This document shows, piece by piece, positions 8,590 through 17,312 of a stretch of 41,178 bases of DNA. The position numbers were made by a program, and so were the translations under genes. The stretch is taken from assembly GCA_018824725.1 (NCBI GenBank), contig JAHJGB010000124.1:1-41178 (forward strand). Reading direction: 5' to 3'. Position 1 is the first letter of the stretch, and each line of letters opens with the position of its first letter. The notes below the pieces were generated by a model that searched no databases, was not told the DNA's origin, and saw only the letters and a program-made list of their open reading frames with translations. The DNA is from Candidatus Omnitrophota bacterium. GTDB lineage: Bacteria; Omnitrophota; Gorgyraeia; Gorgyraeales; Gorgyraeaceae.

Positions 8590-9630
8590 ATGAAAATTAA
8601 AAGACGGCTTTCAAAAAATAAGAAACCCCGCAGATCATATAAAGAGCTGAAGTCCACCCTTTCTCTTGAAAGAGCGCTTCTGCAGAACCTTTTAGACAAT
8701 ATACCTGACGCCATATACTTTAAAGACACTGACAATAGGATCATCAGGGTAAACAAGTTTTACGCGGAAGGCTTTAAGCTGTCACCTGAAGACATCATAG
8801 GCAAGACTGATTTTGACTTTTTCCCCAAAGACCAGGCCCAGAGGATGTTTGAGGACGACACCTATGTGCTTAAAACCGGCAAGCCTATTATAGGTAAGAT
8901 TGAGCGCACGCTTTTGCCTAACGGCACATATAACTGCGTCACCACCACAAAGATCCCGATAAAAAATAAAGAAGGCAAAGCCATAGGCACCCTGGGAGTG
9001 ACCAGGGATATCACAGCTTACGACAATACCGAACGCACAAACCTGGACATGATAATCAATTCCCTCAAGGTCCTGGATAAGATACTTGAAACCAAAGACC
9101 CGTACACATTCGGCCACACAAGGCGTGTCTCTCTGATCGCCGAAAGAATAGCCAAAGAGCTCGGCTGGGAAGAAAACAGGGTCCTGGAATTAAAGATGTC
9201 CGCGGAACTGCACGATATAGGCAAGATACTCATACCTCTTGAGATACTCAATAAGCCCGGAAAGCTCTCAGACCTGGAATATAAAATGGTGCAGGAACAT
9301 GTGCAGCAGAGCTATGACATGCTAATACCTTACTCGTTCCCTTCACAGCTTCCTGAGGCAATATACCAGCATCACGAAAGGCTGGACGGAAAAGGCTATC
9401 CCAGAGGTTTGGTGGCTGATAAAATTTTACCCGAAGCAAAAATCCTGGCCATATGCGACGTCTTGGAAGCCATGATATCGCACAGGCCTTACAGGCAGGC
9501 ATTGGGTATGGATGTAACGCTGCAGGAGTTAAGAGACAATGCAGGCAATAAATACGATAAGGAAGTCGTAGACGTTGTTTTAAGAATAATCAATGAAAAT
9601 AACAACAAGCCTTTTTGGTTAAACTCATAA
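8590..9630 (+). CDS. PAS domain + HD-GYP domain protein (putative c-di-GMP phosphodiesterase/response protein)
   Basis: PAS: LLDNIPDAIYFKDTDNRIIRVNKFYAEGF; HD-GYP: ELHDIGKILIPLEILNKPGKLSDLEYKMVQEH, HHERLDGKGYPRGL. ORF track starts at TTG 8557; ATG 8590 preferred. Confidence 0.88.
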   Translation: MKIKRRLSKNKKPRRSYKELKSTLSLERALLQNLLDNIPDAIYFKDTDNRIIRVNKFYAEGFKLSPEDIIGKTDFDFFPKDQAQRMFEDDTYVLKTGKPIIGKIERTLLPNGTYNCVTTTKIPIKNKEGKAIGTLGVTRDITAYDNTERTNLDMIINSLKVLDKILETKDPYTFGHTRRVSLIAERIAKELGWEENRVLELKMSAELHDIGKILIPLEILNKPGKLSDLEYKMVQEHVQQSYDMLIPYSFPSQLPEAIYQHHERLDGKGYPRGLVADKILPEAKILAICDVLEAMISHRPYRQALGMDVTLQELRDNAGNKYDKEVVDVVLRIINENNNKPFWLNS

Positions 9631-9660
9631 CCTTCTCTGTAGCCTCCCTCTCTTATTAAG

Positions 9661-10974
9661 ATGAAATTCCTTGGCATAAAACTTTCTCCCGATAAAAAGA
9701 TATTGCTTGTAATGCCGCCTCCTTTCTGGCCGAAGATGCCGCCTATAGGCATAGGGTATCTAGAGGCATTCCTGGCAGATAATAATATCAACTGCGGCAT
9801 ATTGGACCTGAATAATATATTTTATAATCTCGCTTCGGACGAACTTAAAAAATCGTGGCTAGTGAGCTGCAATACATTTCTGGAAGAAAATATTTTCAGC
9901 CTGATGCAAAAAAATCATCCTGAAGAATTTAAATCACTTATGGCTAAAATGCTGAGATATGAAATAATAGGGTTCTCATGTTTCAAAAGTAACATGCATA
10001 CTACCATGAAATTGGCAAAGCTACTTAAATCCCGTAATAAAAATATCAGGATAATATTCGGCGGGCCTGAGATGACAAGGGAATATTTCAAAAAATCCTG
10101 TAAGATTAAAGGTGCGGCTGATTTTACAGTGGTCGGCGAAGGTGAAAAGCCATTACTAGACCTTGTCCAACCTGTCCCGCCGACGCAGCGGGACAGGTGT
10201 TATTTATTTAATGAGATGGATAATCTGGATCAGCCGGCCTTTCCTACCTATAAAGGCCTTGATATGGATACATACCCGCGCAAAAACAGCGTCTCTATAC
10301 TATTTTCAAGAGGGTGCGTGAGGAAATGCAGGTTCTGCTCTGAAAGGCTTCTTTATAAAAAATTCAGGGTAAGGCCTGTTAAAAGCGTGATTGAAGAAAT
10401 CCGATATCATAAATCAAAAAATAAAACAGGTTTCTTCGTATTCCACGACTCTCTTATAAACGGCGACCTCAAAAAACTTGAAGAGCTTTGCGATGAGATA
10501 ATCAAAAACTTCGGCTCTATCAATTGGGAGGCGCAGATTGCTGTGCGTAACGATATGAGCCTGGAACTTTTAGAAAAAATGAAAAAAAGCGGGTGTTATA
10601 ATCTGTTCGTAGGACTTGAATCAGGCTCTGCCAGGACATTAAAAAATATGAATAAAGGTTTTACGCCTTTAGATGCTGTGAGGTTTTTTAAAAAATTAAA
10701 TACTAGAGGGTTATTTTTCGGGGTGAGCATTATAATAGGCTATCCCGGTGAAACAGAGACTGAATTCAGGGAAAGCCTGGACTTTATTATAAAGAATAAG
10801 CCTCTTATACCGAAAATCGAACAGGTAAACCCGTTCACTTATTACGACGGCATAAGCGCAGGCAAAAAGGCAGATAAAAATGCCCCAAAAAGGCTGGATA
10901 TTTTTATAAAAGAAATAAAATCGCATGGCTTTAAATACACAAATGCCTTCATAGGCAACCTTATAGAAAAATGA
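9661..10974 (+). CDS. Radical SAM protein with N-terminal B12-binding-like domain
   Basis: LLVMPPPFWPKMPPIGIGYLEAFL, IIFGGPEMT, VVGEGEKPLLDL, CX3CX2C in SRGCVRKCRFCSERL, VGLESGS. Confidence 0.85.
   Translation: MKFLGIKLSPDKKILLVMPPPFWPKMPPIGIGYLEAFLADNNINCGILDLNNIFYNLASDELKKSWLVSCNTFLEENIFSLMQKNHPEEFKSLMAKMLRYEIIGFSCFKSNMHTTMKLAKLLKSRNKNIRIIFGGPEMTREYFKKSCKIKGAADFTVVGEGEKPLLDLVQPVPPTQRDRCYLFNEMDNLDQPAFPTYKGLDMDTYPRKNSVSILFSRGCVRKCRFCSERLLYKKFRVRPVKSVIEEIRYHKSKNKTGFFVFHDSLINGDLKKLEELCDEIIKNFGSINWEAQIAVRNDMSLELLEKMKKSGCYNLFVGLESGSARTLKNMNKGFTPLDAVRFFKKLNTRGLFFGVSIIIGYPGETETEFRESLDFIIKNKPLIPKIEQVNPFTYYDGISAGKKADKNAPKRLDIFIKEIKSHGFKYTNAFIGNLIEK
10169..10199. repeat. In-frame palindrome inside radical SAM ORF
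   Basis: CCTGTCCCGC-CGACGCA-GCGGGACAGG, 10-bp arms, coding QPVPPTQRDRC at the domain junction. Confidence 0.7.
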
Positions 10975-11834
10975 TCGAATATAAAGAGGTCAAAATCTCC
11001 AGGATACTTAATCCCACAGGCATTGACCTGGGCGAATACGTGATAAACCCTTTTATGGGATGCGAATATTCCTGCCTTTACTGCTACGTAAGGTCCAATA
11101 AGGTCATCAGCAAACGCTCAGGCGAATGGGGTAAGTATGTGGATATAAGAATAAATGCCCCGGATTTATTGGAAAAAGAAATACTGGCAAAAAAGCCGAA
11201 ATGCGTGCTTTTAGGCTCCACCACAGACTGTTTCCAGCCGATTGAAACAAAATACATGATTACAAAAAGGATCCTCGAAATCCTGAATAAACATAAAGTT
11301 TATTACCACATACTTACAAGATCCCAGAATATCACAGAATACACAGATTTACTTAAACAGGGTTTTTGTAAAAAAATCTATTTTACGATAAATAACATTA
11401 CGCCTGAACTTAAAAATAAACTCGAGCCGAAAAGCCCGGGATTTGAACTTAGGGTCAAGGCCATTAACAAAATGCTGGATGAAAATATAGCAGTGGTACC
11501 ATATTTCTCGCCCATCCTGCCCTGGATATCTGACTTCAAAGACATATTTAGCCGCTTTCCAAAATCAGATTCAGTTGAATTTGAAGGCCTGAATATGACT
11601 CTTGTGAATATAAACGATATAATATCCGGAATCTCCTCTCTCTATCCCGTCTTAAGGCCGGAATACGAGAAACTGCTCAAGGACAAGACCTTTTACGATT
11701 CTTTCTGGGCTAGCGTAAAAAAAGATATAATTAGAGAGGCAATAAAGGCAAAAAAGAACTATAATATATACATTCACAATTTCCGCGCCTACTTCACCAA
11801 CAAATACGCCCCGGGGGATAAAAGAGAAAAATGA
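10971..11834 (+). CDS. SplB-like radical SAM protein (COG1533-type)
   Basis: NPFMGCEYSCLYCYVRSNKV (CX3CX2C), VLLGSTTDCFQPIE, THILTRSQ-like YYHILTRSQNI; ATGA overlap with upstream gene. Confidence 0.8.
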   Translation: MIEYKEVKISRILNPTGIDLGEYVINPFMGCEYSCLYCYVRSNKVISKRSGEWGKYVDIRINAPDLLEKEILAKKPKCVLLGSTTDCFQPIETKYMITKRILEILNKHKVYYHILTRSQNITEYTDLLKQGFCKKIYFTINNITPELKNKLEPKSPGFELRVKAINKMLDENIAVVPYFSPILPWISDFKDIFSRFPKSDSVEFEGLNMTLVNINDIISGISSLYPVLRPEYEKLLKDKTFYDSFWASVKKDIIREAIKAKKNYNIYIHNFRAYFTNKYAPGDKREK

Positions 11835-12895
11835 CGAAAAGCGAAGTGTTTTTTATAGAAGTTAAGTCTACTGATTTAGAGGCGAGATGCGAAGCGCTTC
11901 AAAAACTGCTGGAAAAAGTAACTCCTTTCAAAGATTACAAAAAAGAGGAGTTTATACCTGTAAAACTCACTATCGGGGACAGCCAGTGCGCTTATAACAT
12001 GCACCCGGAACTGGTAAAGGTGATTGTGTCCGAGATAAAAAAATCAAAGGCAAAGCCTTTTTTATTCGACACAAACGTTATATATAAAGGAGAGCGAATG
12101 AACGCGGTGAACCATTTGACCCTGGCGCAGACTAAGGGATTCGGCCACGCAAAAGTGGGCGCGCCTTTTATAATAGCTGACGGGGTATTCGGCCAGGACG
12201 GCAAAGAATACGCCATAGATTCAGAGTATCTTAAAAAAATAAAAGTCCCTTCTTTCATAGGTTCACTTGATAGCCTGCTCGTATTGTCGCACGCCACAGG
12301 CCATATCTTATCAGGATACGCGGGCGCGATAAAAAATGTCGCGATGGGCATGGTTTCAAAGCCTATGAAACAGGTTCAGCATTCATCCCTGAAACCCCAC
12401 GTGCTGGAGAAAAAATGTACTGCCTGCAGGTGCTGTATAAAAATTTGCCCCGTAGAGGCAATATCTTTTAAAAAAGAAAAGGCCTTCATAGACCAGGCAA
12501 AGTGCATTGGGTGCGGGGAATGCCTTTGCGCGTGCAAATTTGACGCTGTATTCATAAACTGGTCCGAAGACCACGATGTATTCGCAAAGCGCATGATAGA
12601 TACGGCGCATTTCATCCTCTCAAAGTTTAAAAATAAGTTTTTTATAACTTTCGGCTTTGACATCACAAAGGAATGCGACTGCATATCAATTAAAGGCGAA
12701 AAGATATTTTCGGAAAATATAGGGATCCTCGCTTCCATTGACCCTCTGGCAATAGACAAAGCGACCGTCGACCTGATAAATAAAAATAAGGACCTGTTCA
12801 GGGAAACCGGCATCCCGGCTACCTACAGGACAATATTTGATTACGGCTCTAAAAAAGGCGTTGGGAGCTTAGATTATAACCTCATAAAGATATGA
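11831..12895 (+). CDS. DUF362 domain protein with two [4Fe-4S] ferredoxin motifs
   Basis: CTACRCCIKICPVEA and CIGCGECLCACKFDA; DUF362-like KLTIGDSQCAYNMHPELVKVIVSEIKKSKAKPFLFDTN and HATGH; ATGA overlap with upstream gene. Confidence 0.8.
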   Translation: MTKSEVFFIEVKSTDLEARCEALQKLLEKVTPFKDYKKEEFIPVKLTIGDSQCAYNMHPELVKVIVSEIKKSKAKPFLFDTNVIYKGERMNAVNHLTLAQTKGFGHAKVGAPFIIADGVFGQDGKEYAIDSEYLKKIKVPSFIGSLDSLLVLSHATGHILSGYAGAIKNVAMGMVSKPMKQVQHSSLKPHVLEKKCTACRCCIKICPVEAISFKKEKAFIDQAKCIGCGECLCACKFDAVFINWSEDHDVFAKRMIDTAHFILSKFKNKFFITFGFDITKECDCISIKGEKIFSENIGILASIDPLAIDKATVDLINKNKDLFRETGIPATYRTIFDYGSKKGVGSLDYNLIKI

Positions 12896-13587
12896 CAAAA
12901 TTCGAAACGCTGTTCGGCATAAAAGAATCCGAAGTAAAAAATACATGCGTCTTGATGCCTCTGGTGCCTAAAGATTCATTGGAACCTCTCGGCGTAAAAA
13001 AATTGTCCAAAGGCAGAATATATTCTTCAGGAAACTCCTCTTCTTTTACGCTGATAAATACGCTCATGGGCGCGGCATTCACAGGAGACGCAGCGCTTTA
13101 TCTCAGCCAGACAAATTGCAAAAACCTCATACTTTTCGGCTCATGCGGCCTTGTAAAACCATGCGAAAAACTTGACATAGGAAGCCTTGTGGCGCCTATT
13201 GAATGTTATTCCATGGAAAGTTTCTCGGATCTACTATTAAAAAATCATAATTTTAAGGCGTTTTACCCGGACGATGGCCTGTTAGGATCTTTTTTAAAAA
13301 CTAACAAATCAGTCCGGGAAGTGAGCTGCGCGACCCTGGGCTCTTTAAAACTGGAAGAAGACTATCTGGGCCTGTTTTCCGAAAAAAATATCCAGGTAGT
13401 GGATATGGAATGCTCGGGTTTCTTCTCAGCAGCCACCCAGAAAAACCTCAAGGCCATGGCCCTCTTCTATATCTCGGACATAATAAACGAAAAGCCTTTT
13501 TACGGGCCCTTGATCGATGAAGACCGGGTAAGGCTATCGTCTTCTATCAAAGAAGGCATATATTCCATATGCAGCTTTATAAAATAG
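12892..13587 (+). CDS. Nucleoside phosphorylase family protein
   Basis: NTLMGAAFTGDAA, LILFGSCGLV, DIGSLVAP, VVDMECSGFFSAA; ATGA overlap with upstream gene. Confidence 0.75.
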   Translation: MTKFETLFGIKESEVKNTCVLMPLVPKDSLEPLGVKKLSKGRIYSSGNSSSFTLINTLMGAAFTGDAALYLSQTNCKNLILFGSCGLVKPCEKLDIGSLVAPIECYSMESFSDLLLKNHNFKAFYPDDGLLGSFLKTNKSVREVSCATLGSLKLEEDYLGLFSEKNIQVVDMECSGFFSAATQKNLKAMALFYISDIINEKPFYGPLIDEDRVRLSSSIKEGIYSICSFIK

Positions 13588-14885
13588 CCTCCTATTTTCC
13601 CGGCTTCGGCGTCAATAAAAGACAGGAAATCGAACGGCTCGTTTACGAAATATCCAAAAGAGATAAAATAAGCCCGGAAGAAATACTCAATCCGATTGAT
13701 TCCAATAATTTTGAATCTGTAAAAAACAGGCTTTTAAAAATAAGGTTTCCGTACGCCTCTAGGCATAACGAGGATATAAGGCCACACCTGCCTAAAATAG
13801 CGATAAAACCCGCCAATGAGTTTAATCTCGGCGATTCGGAATTCAGCCCTGCCAGAATATTTATTGAAAAATCAGCTGCTTTATCCGGCCTGAAAAATAA
13901 CTTCAAGAAATCTTTCCCTGAAGCGAAATTCATGGAAATATCCTCGCTAAAGGATTTTATCCGGGACGATAAAACATCAGGCATATCCTCTTACAACAAA
14001 AGGCGCGACAGGGTTTTTATCACAAATGAAAAATACGACTTCTTTAAAAAATGCCCGTGCACAAAAGGCGCCGCAGGCTGCGGCTACCATATATTCAATC
14101 TCGGGTTCGGGTGCATATTTGACTGCACATACTGCTATCTCCAGGAATATAACAATGCGCCGGGGCTTATATTCCCAGCGAATATCGATAAATTCTTCGA
14201 AAGATTCAGGCGCTACAAAAAACCAAAGATGCGCATCGGAACAGGAGAATTTTCAGACTCCATGATGCTGGACCATATAACAGAATATTCACTCGATATA
14301 ATAGAATTTTTCAATAATCATAAAGACGCTGTTTTCGAATTCAAAACAAAAAGTTCCACTATAGATAATATCTTAAAGGCGAGGCATTCCGGGAATATAG
14401 TTATTTCATGGTCTTTGAACCCAAAGAAGATAATAGATAAGAACGAATTTTTTACAGCTTCTTTGAGCAAAAGGCTCGAGTCGGCTGAAAAATGTGTTCA
14501 GGCAGGCTACAAGATAGGGTTTCATTTTGACCCGGTGATTTATTTTAATGGCTGGGAAAAAGAATACCAAGGCGTAATAGATTTATTATTCAGTAAAATA
14601 AACCCCAAAGACATAGCGTGGATAAGCATAGGCACATTCAGGTTCAAGCCTGAACTAAAGCCGATAATAGAAAACCGTTTTCCGGAAAATCAAATCCTGG
14701 ATGAAGAACTTTTACTGGGATACGACGATAAACTAAGGTATCCTTACGGCCTGAGATGCAATATGTATAAAAGTCTACTTAATAGCTTTAAAAAACATTC
14801 CAGGAAATTGCCAATCTATCTATGCATGGAAGAATTTAAAATGTGGAAGGATTTGAACCTCCTCCGCTGCTTAGGTGGGGTTTAA
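13569..14885 (+). CDS. Spore photoproduct lyase-like radical SAM protein
   Basis: CGYHIFNLGFGCIFDCTYCYLQEYNN with CX3CX2C, IGTGEFSDSMMLDHITEYS, EFKTKSS, GYKIGFHFDPVIYF; overlaps upstream gene by 19 nt. Last codons lie in a palindrome. Confidence 0.82.
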   Translation: MQLYKIASYFPGFGVNKRQEIERLVYEISKRDKISPEEILNPIDSNNFESVKNRLLKIRFPYASRHNEDIRPHLPKIAIKPANEFNLGDSEFSPARIFIEKSAALSGLKNNFKKSFPEAKFMEISSLKDFIRDDKTSGISSYNKRRDRVFITNEKYDFFKKCPCTKGAAGCGYHIFNLGFGCIFDCTYCYLQEYNNAPGLIFPANIDKFFERFRRYKKPKMRIGTGEFSDSMMLDHITEYSLDIIEFFNNHKDAVFEFKTKSSTIDNILKARHSGNIVISWSLNPKKIIDKNEFFTASLSKRLESAEKCVQAGYKIGFHFDPVIYFNGWEKEYQGVIDLLFSKINPKDIAWISIGTFRFKPELKPIIENRFPENQILDEELLLGYDDKLRYPYGLRCNMYKSLLNSFKKHSRKLPIYLCMEEFKMWKDLNLLRCLGGV

Positions 14886-14905
14886 ACTCCGCCTACGCAG
14901 CGGAG
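14862..14905. repeat. Palindrome between convergent genes, GGTTTAAACC-centred family
   Basis: CTCCGCTGCTTAGGTGGGGTTT / AAACTCCGCCTACGCAGCGGAG, imperfect 22-bp arms; overlaps the end of the SPL-like ORF. Confidence 0.7.
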
Positions 14906-14917
14906 AAAACAAAGTTA

Positions 14918-16324
14918 TTATGGCAAAACTCGTATGGCTCTTTCGGGCCTCGTGGGGCACTTATTCTGGCAAATCCCGCATCCCACGCATAAAGAAATAT
15001 CCACATAAGGCTTGCGGATCTTTTTACCCGCAATAACTTCTTCATAGGTCTTAATGGCTTTACTGGGCACAGGGCAATGCTCTTCGCATACAATGCATTC
15101 TTTATTCTGCGACCAGGGAAGGCAGATAAATTTATCAATGAATGCCGTACCCAGCTTTTGTTCCTGTTTTTGAACCAGGCTTAATTTAGGTATAGCGCCT
15201 GTCGGGCAGACGTTTCCGCAAAGATTACAGTTATACTCGCAGTATCCTATTTCAGGCACAAGATGAGGCGCCCATATGCCGATCAAGCCTGATTCAAATA
15301 TCGCAGGCTGGAGGCCGTTGGTCGGGCAGATCTTCATGCAATTACCGCATCTTATGCATTTATTTAAAAATTCATGCTCATTTTTAACTCCCGGAGGCCT
15401 GATAAGTTTTTTCTTGGCAGCCTCTTCCCTTCCTTTAAACCCTAAAAATAAAAATGAAGACGCTATCAAGAATAAAAAATCTTTGCGCGTTATGGAATCT
15501 TTGGCCTGGGGTTTAGCAGGCTTCGCAGGCCAGACGAACCTCGTAGAATGGACAGGGCAATCATATACGCAGTCCATGCATAATACGCATTCGCTTTTTT
15601 TATAACTCATATCCTCATTTATCGCTGACATGCGGCAGTTGATTTTACACTTCATGCAATTAACGCATTTATCCACACGCCGGATTAATATAGAAAATTT
15701 AGCAACGATAGAATATATCGCGCCCAAAGGGCAGATTATGCGGCACCAGAATCTTTTCGTTGCAAACGCAAGTCCGCAGATTATAACAAAAAAACTTAAA
15801 GTGATAAAAGAGTGCGGGAAATAAAATATCTTTGTTCCGAGTATGGATAATTTCAGCATGCGGTAAAAATCATAGAGCGGCGCGTAAAAATTAAGGCTCT
15901 TTATAAGAAAAATGAATGATTTGTCCAGGGCCAGGGTAAAAGACGGTATAAAATTTAAAGAAATAAATCTCGCTGTAATAACAAGCGGATCAAAAATCCA
16001 CGCAATCTGTATCCCCAAAAAAGCGAATATAACAATAACCCCGAGCACATAATACTTAACCTTTCTAAGAAACCCGGTATCTCTATTTTTCGCTTTTATT
16101 CCGCATACATCAATAATAGTCCCAAGCGGACAAACCCATCCGCAGAAAAATCTTCCTATTATAAGGGTCGCGCCAAGCATTATCAGGGAAAACAGGCTAA
16201 ATATTGAAATAAGCGGGTCTATTTTAAAAAACGCGGCTGTGTGCGGGGTCAGCCACAAAAGATAAATAAATAATAATAGAAATAGCGCCTGGCTGAGCTT
16301 TCTGGCTAAGATTAGTTTTTTCAT
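14918..16324 (-). CDS. NapH-like membrane polyferredoxin fused to a NapG/MauM-like multi-[4Fe-4S] domain
   Basis: Multiple TM segments; GRFFCGWVCPLGTI and FWCRIICPLGAI motifs; CVNCMKCKINC, CVLCMDCVYDCP, CIRCGNCMKICPT, CVGCGICQNKCP; internal SITRKDFLFLIASSFLFLGF. Confidence 0.82.
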   Translation of the reverse strand: MKKLILARKLSQALFLLLFIYLLWLTPHTAAFFKIDPLISIFSLFSLIMLGATLIIGRFFCGWVCPLGTIIDVCGIKAKNRDTGFLRKVKYYVLGVIVIFAFLGIQIAWIFDPLVITARFISLNFIPSFTLALDKSFIFLIKSLNFYAPLYDFYRMLKLSILGTKIFYFPHSFITLSFFVIICGLAFATKRFWCRIICPLGAIYSIVAKFSILIRRVDKCVNCMKCKINCRMSAINEDMSYKKSECVLCMDCVYDCPVHSTRFVWPAKPAKPQAKDSITRKDFLFLIASSFLFLGFKGREEAAKKKLIRPPGVKNEHEFLNKCIRCGNCMKICPTNGLQPAIFESGLIGIWAPHLVPEIGYCEYNCNLCGNVCPTGAIPKLSLVQKQEQKLGTAFIDKFICLPWSQNKECIVCEEHCPVPSKAIKTYEEVIAGKKIRKPYVDISLCVGCGICQNKCPTRPERAIRVLP

Positions 16325-16325
16325 A

Positions 16326-17312
16326 TTAGACTTCGATGGTTAATATGTCTGACTTTGCTATATCAGTATATTCGCCTTTGCCTATATTGTATTTCACAGC
16401 CTGCTTTATATAACTCATGGAAGACGGCTCCTGGCCCATCAATACGCAGGAGTACGCGTCGCACAATACAGGATCCGTGCCGACTATCAGGGTTTTCATA
16501 TCCACGACATCTGCAAGATTACCGCCTGAGGGCCCGTTTCTTTTGAGAATCCTGTAGGCGTCTATCACGTTCAGGTCAGGTTTTATGAAATCTGTAAGAT
16601 GCGCCAGCTTTGTTCCTATATCAAAATGTATGAGGCCCCTGTTGCCACTGCAGATACCCATCAGGTTTTTCATGGAAATCGTGAGGCCTGCCAGTGAATG
16701 ATGTTTCAATATAGGCACGTTTATAAAAGTATCGCATTCCAGAGCATCCCTGTAGATAGGCCAGCCTTTCATGGGGCTTTCATAATTAAATTTTGCCTTT
16801 ACCACGTTCCAGTCATCAGGAGAATAGACGTTGGCGCCTTTTTCCCTGGCGATTTTTTCTATGCCGCTATTTTTATAACAGCGCTTTTGGTCGTTACATG
16901 ACCTGTCGAATATATTTACCCTTTTAGCGCCTGAGTTAAAGCACAAATCCACAAGAGCCCCTACAACCTGAGGATTGGTATTTGCTGCCTGCTCAGGAGA
17001 ACGGTCCCATCCTATGTTTGGCTTCACAAGCACAGTGCTGTTTTTCCTGACAAATTTTCCCATCCCGCCCATTGCCTCTATCGCCTTAACAGTCATTGCG
17101 TAAGGGTCTCCCCCTTTTGCAACAACCAGGTCGTGCAGTCCTTTTATTTTTTTGCCGGGTCTTCCGGTAGAAACTTCTTCCTTGCCAAACGCGAATTTAA
17201 CGAGCGCGCTGTTTAATGCAAGGCTTCCCGCGCCTATCCCGCATAGTTTCAAAAATCCTTTTCTTGTAATTTTTCTCTTGGGCAAGCTTTCAAATATTGA
17301 AACCTTATTCAT
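16326..17312 (-). CDS. DUF362 domain protein with Tat-like signal sequence
   Basis: N-term KRKITRKGFLKLCGIGAGSLALNSAL; DUF362-like STVLVKPNIGWDRSPEQAANTNPQVV, CDTFINVPILKHHSLAGLTISMKNLMG. ATG at 17312 gives ATGA overlap with the tatC stop. Confidence 0.82.
   Translation of the reverse strand: MNKVSIFESLPKRKITRKGFLKLCGIGAGSLALNSALVKFAFGKEEVSTGRPGKKIKGLHDLVVAKGGDPYAMTVKAIEAMGGMGKFVRKNSTVLVKPNIGWDRSPEQAANTNPQVVGALVDLCFNSGAKRVNIFDRSCNDQKRCYKNSGIEKIAREKGANVYSPDDWNVVKAKFNYESPMKGWPIYRDALECDTFINVPILKHHSLAGLTISMKNLMGICSGNRGLIHFDIGTKLAHLTDFIKPDLNVIDAYRILKRNGPSGGNLADVVDMKTLIVGTDPVLCDAYSCVLMGQEPSSMSYIKQAVKYNIGKGEYTDIAKSDILTIEV

Noticed and set aside
12376-12813. 145-aa minus-strand ORF
   Set aside because: Antisense to the DUF362-ferredoxin gene; its Cys pattern is only a complement artefact.
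9661-14885. Cluster as a futalosine (menaquinone) pathway because of phosphorylase plus radical SAM genes
   Set aside because: No MqnA/MqnD-like genes, and the radical SAM proteins resemble SPL/B12 types rather than MqnC/MqnE.
13569-14885. Genuine sporulation-associated spore photoproduct lyase
   Set aside because: No sporulation genes nearby, and the N-terminal region (~150 aa) differs from classical SPL; only SPL-like is supported.
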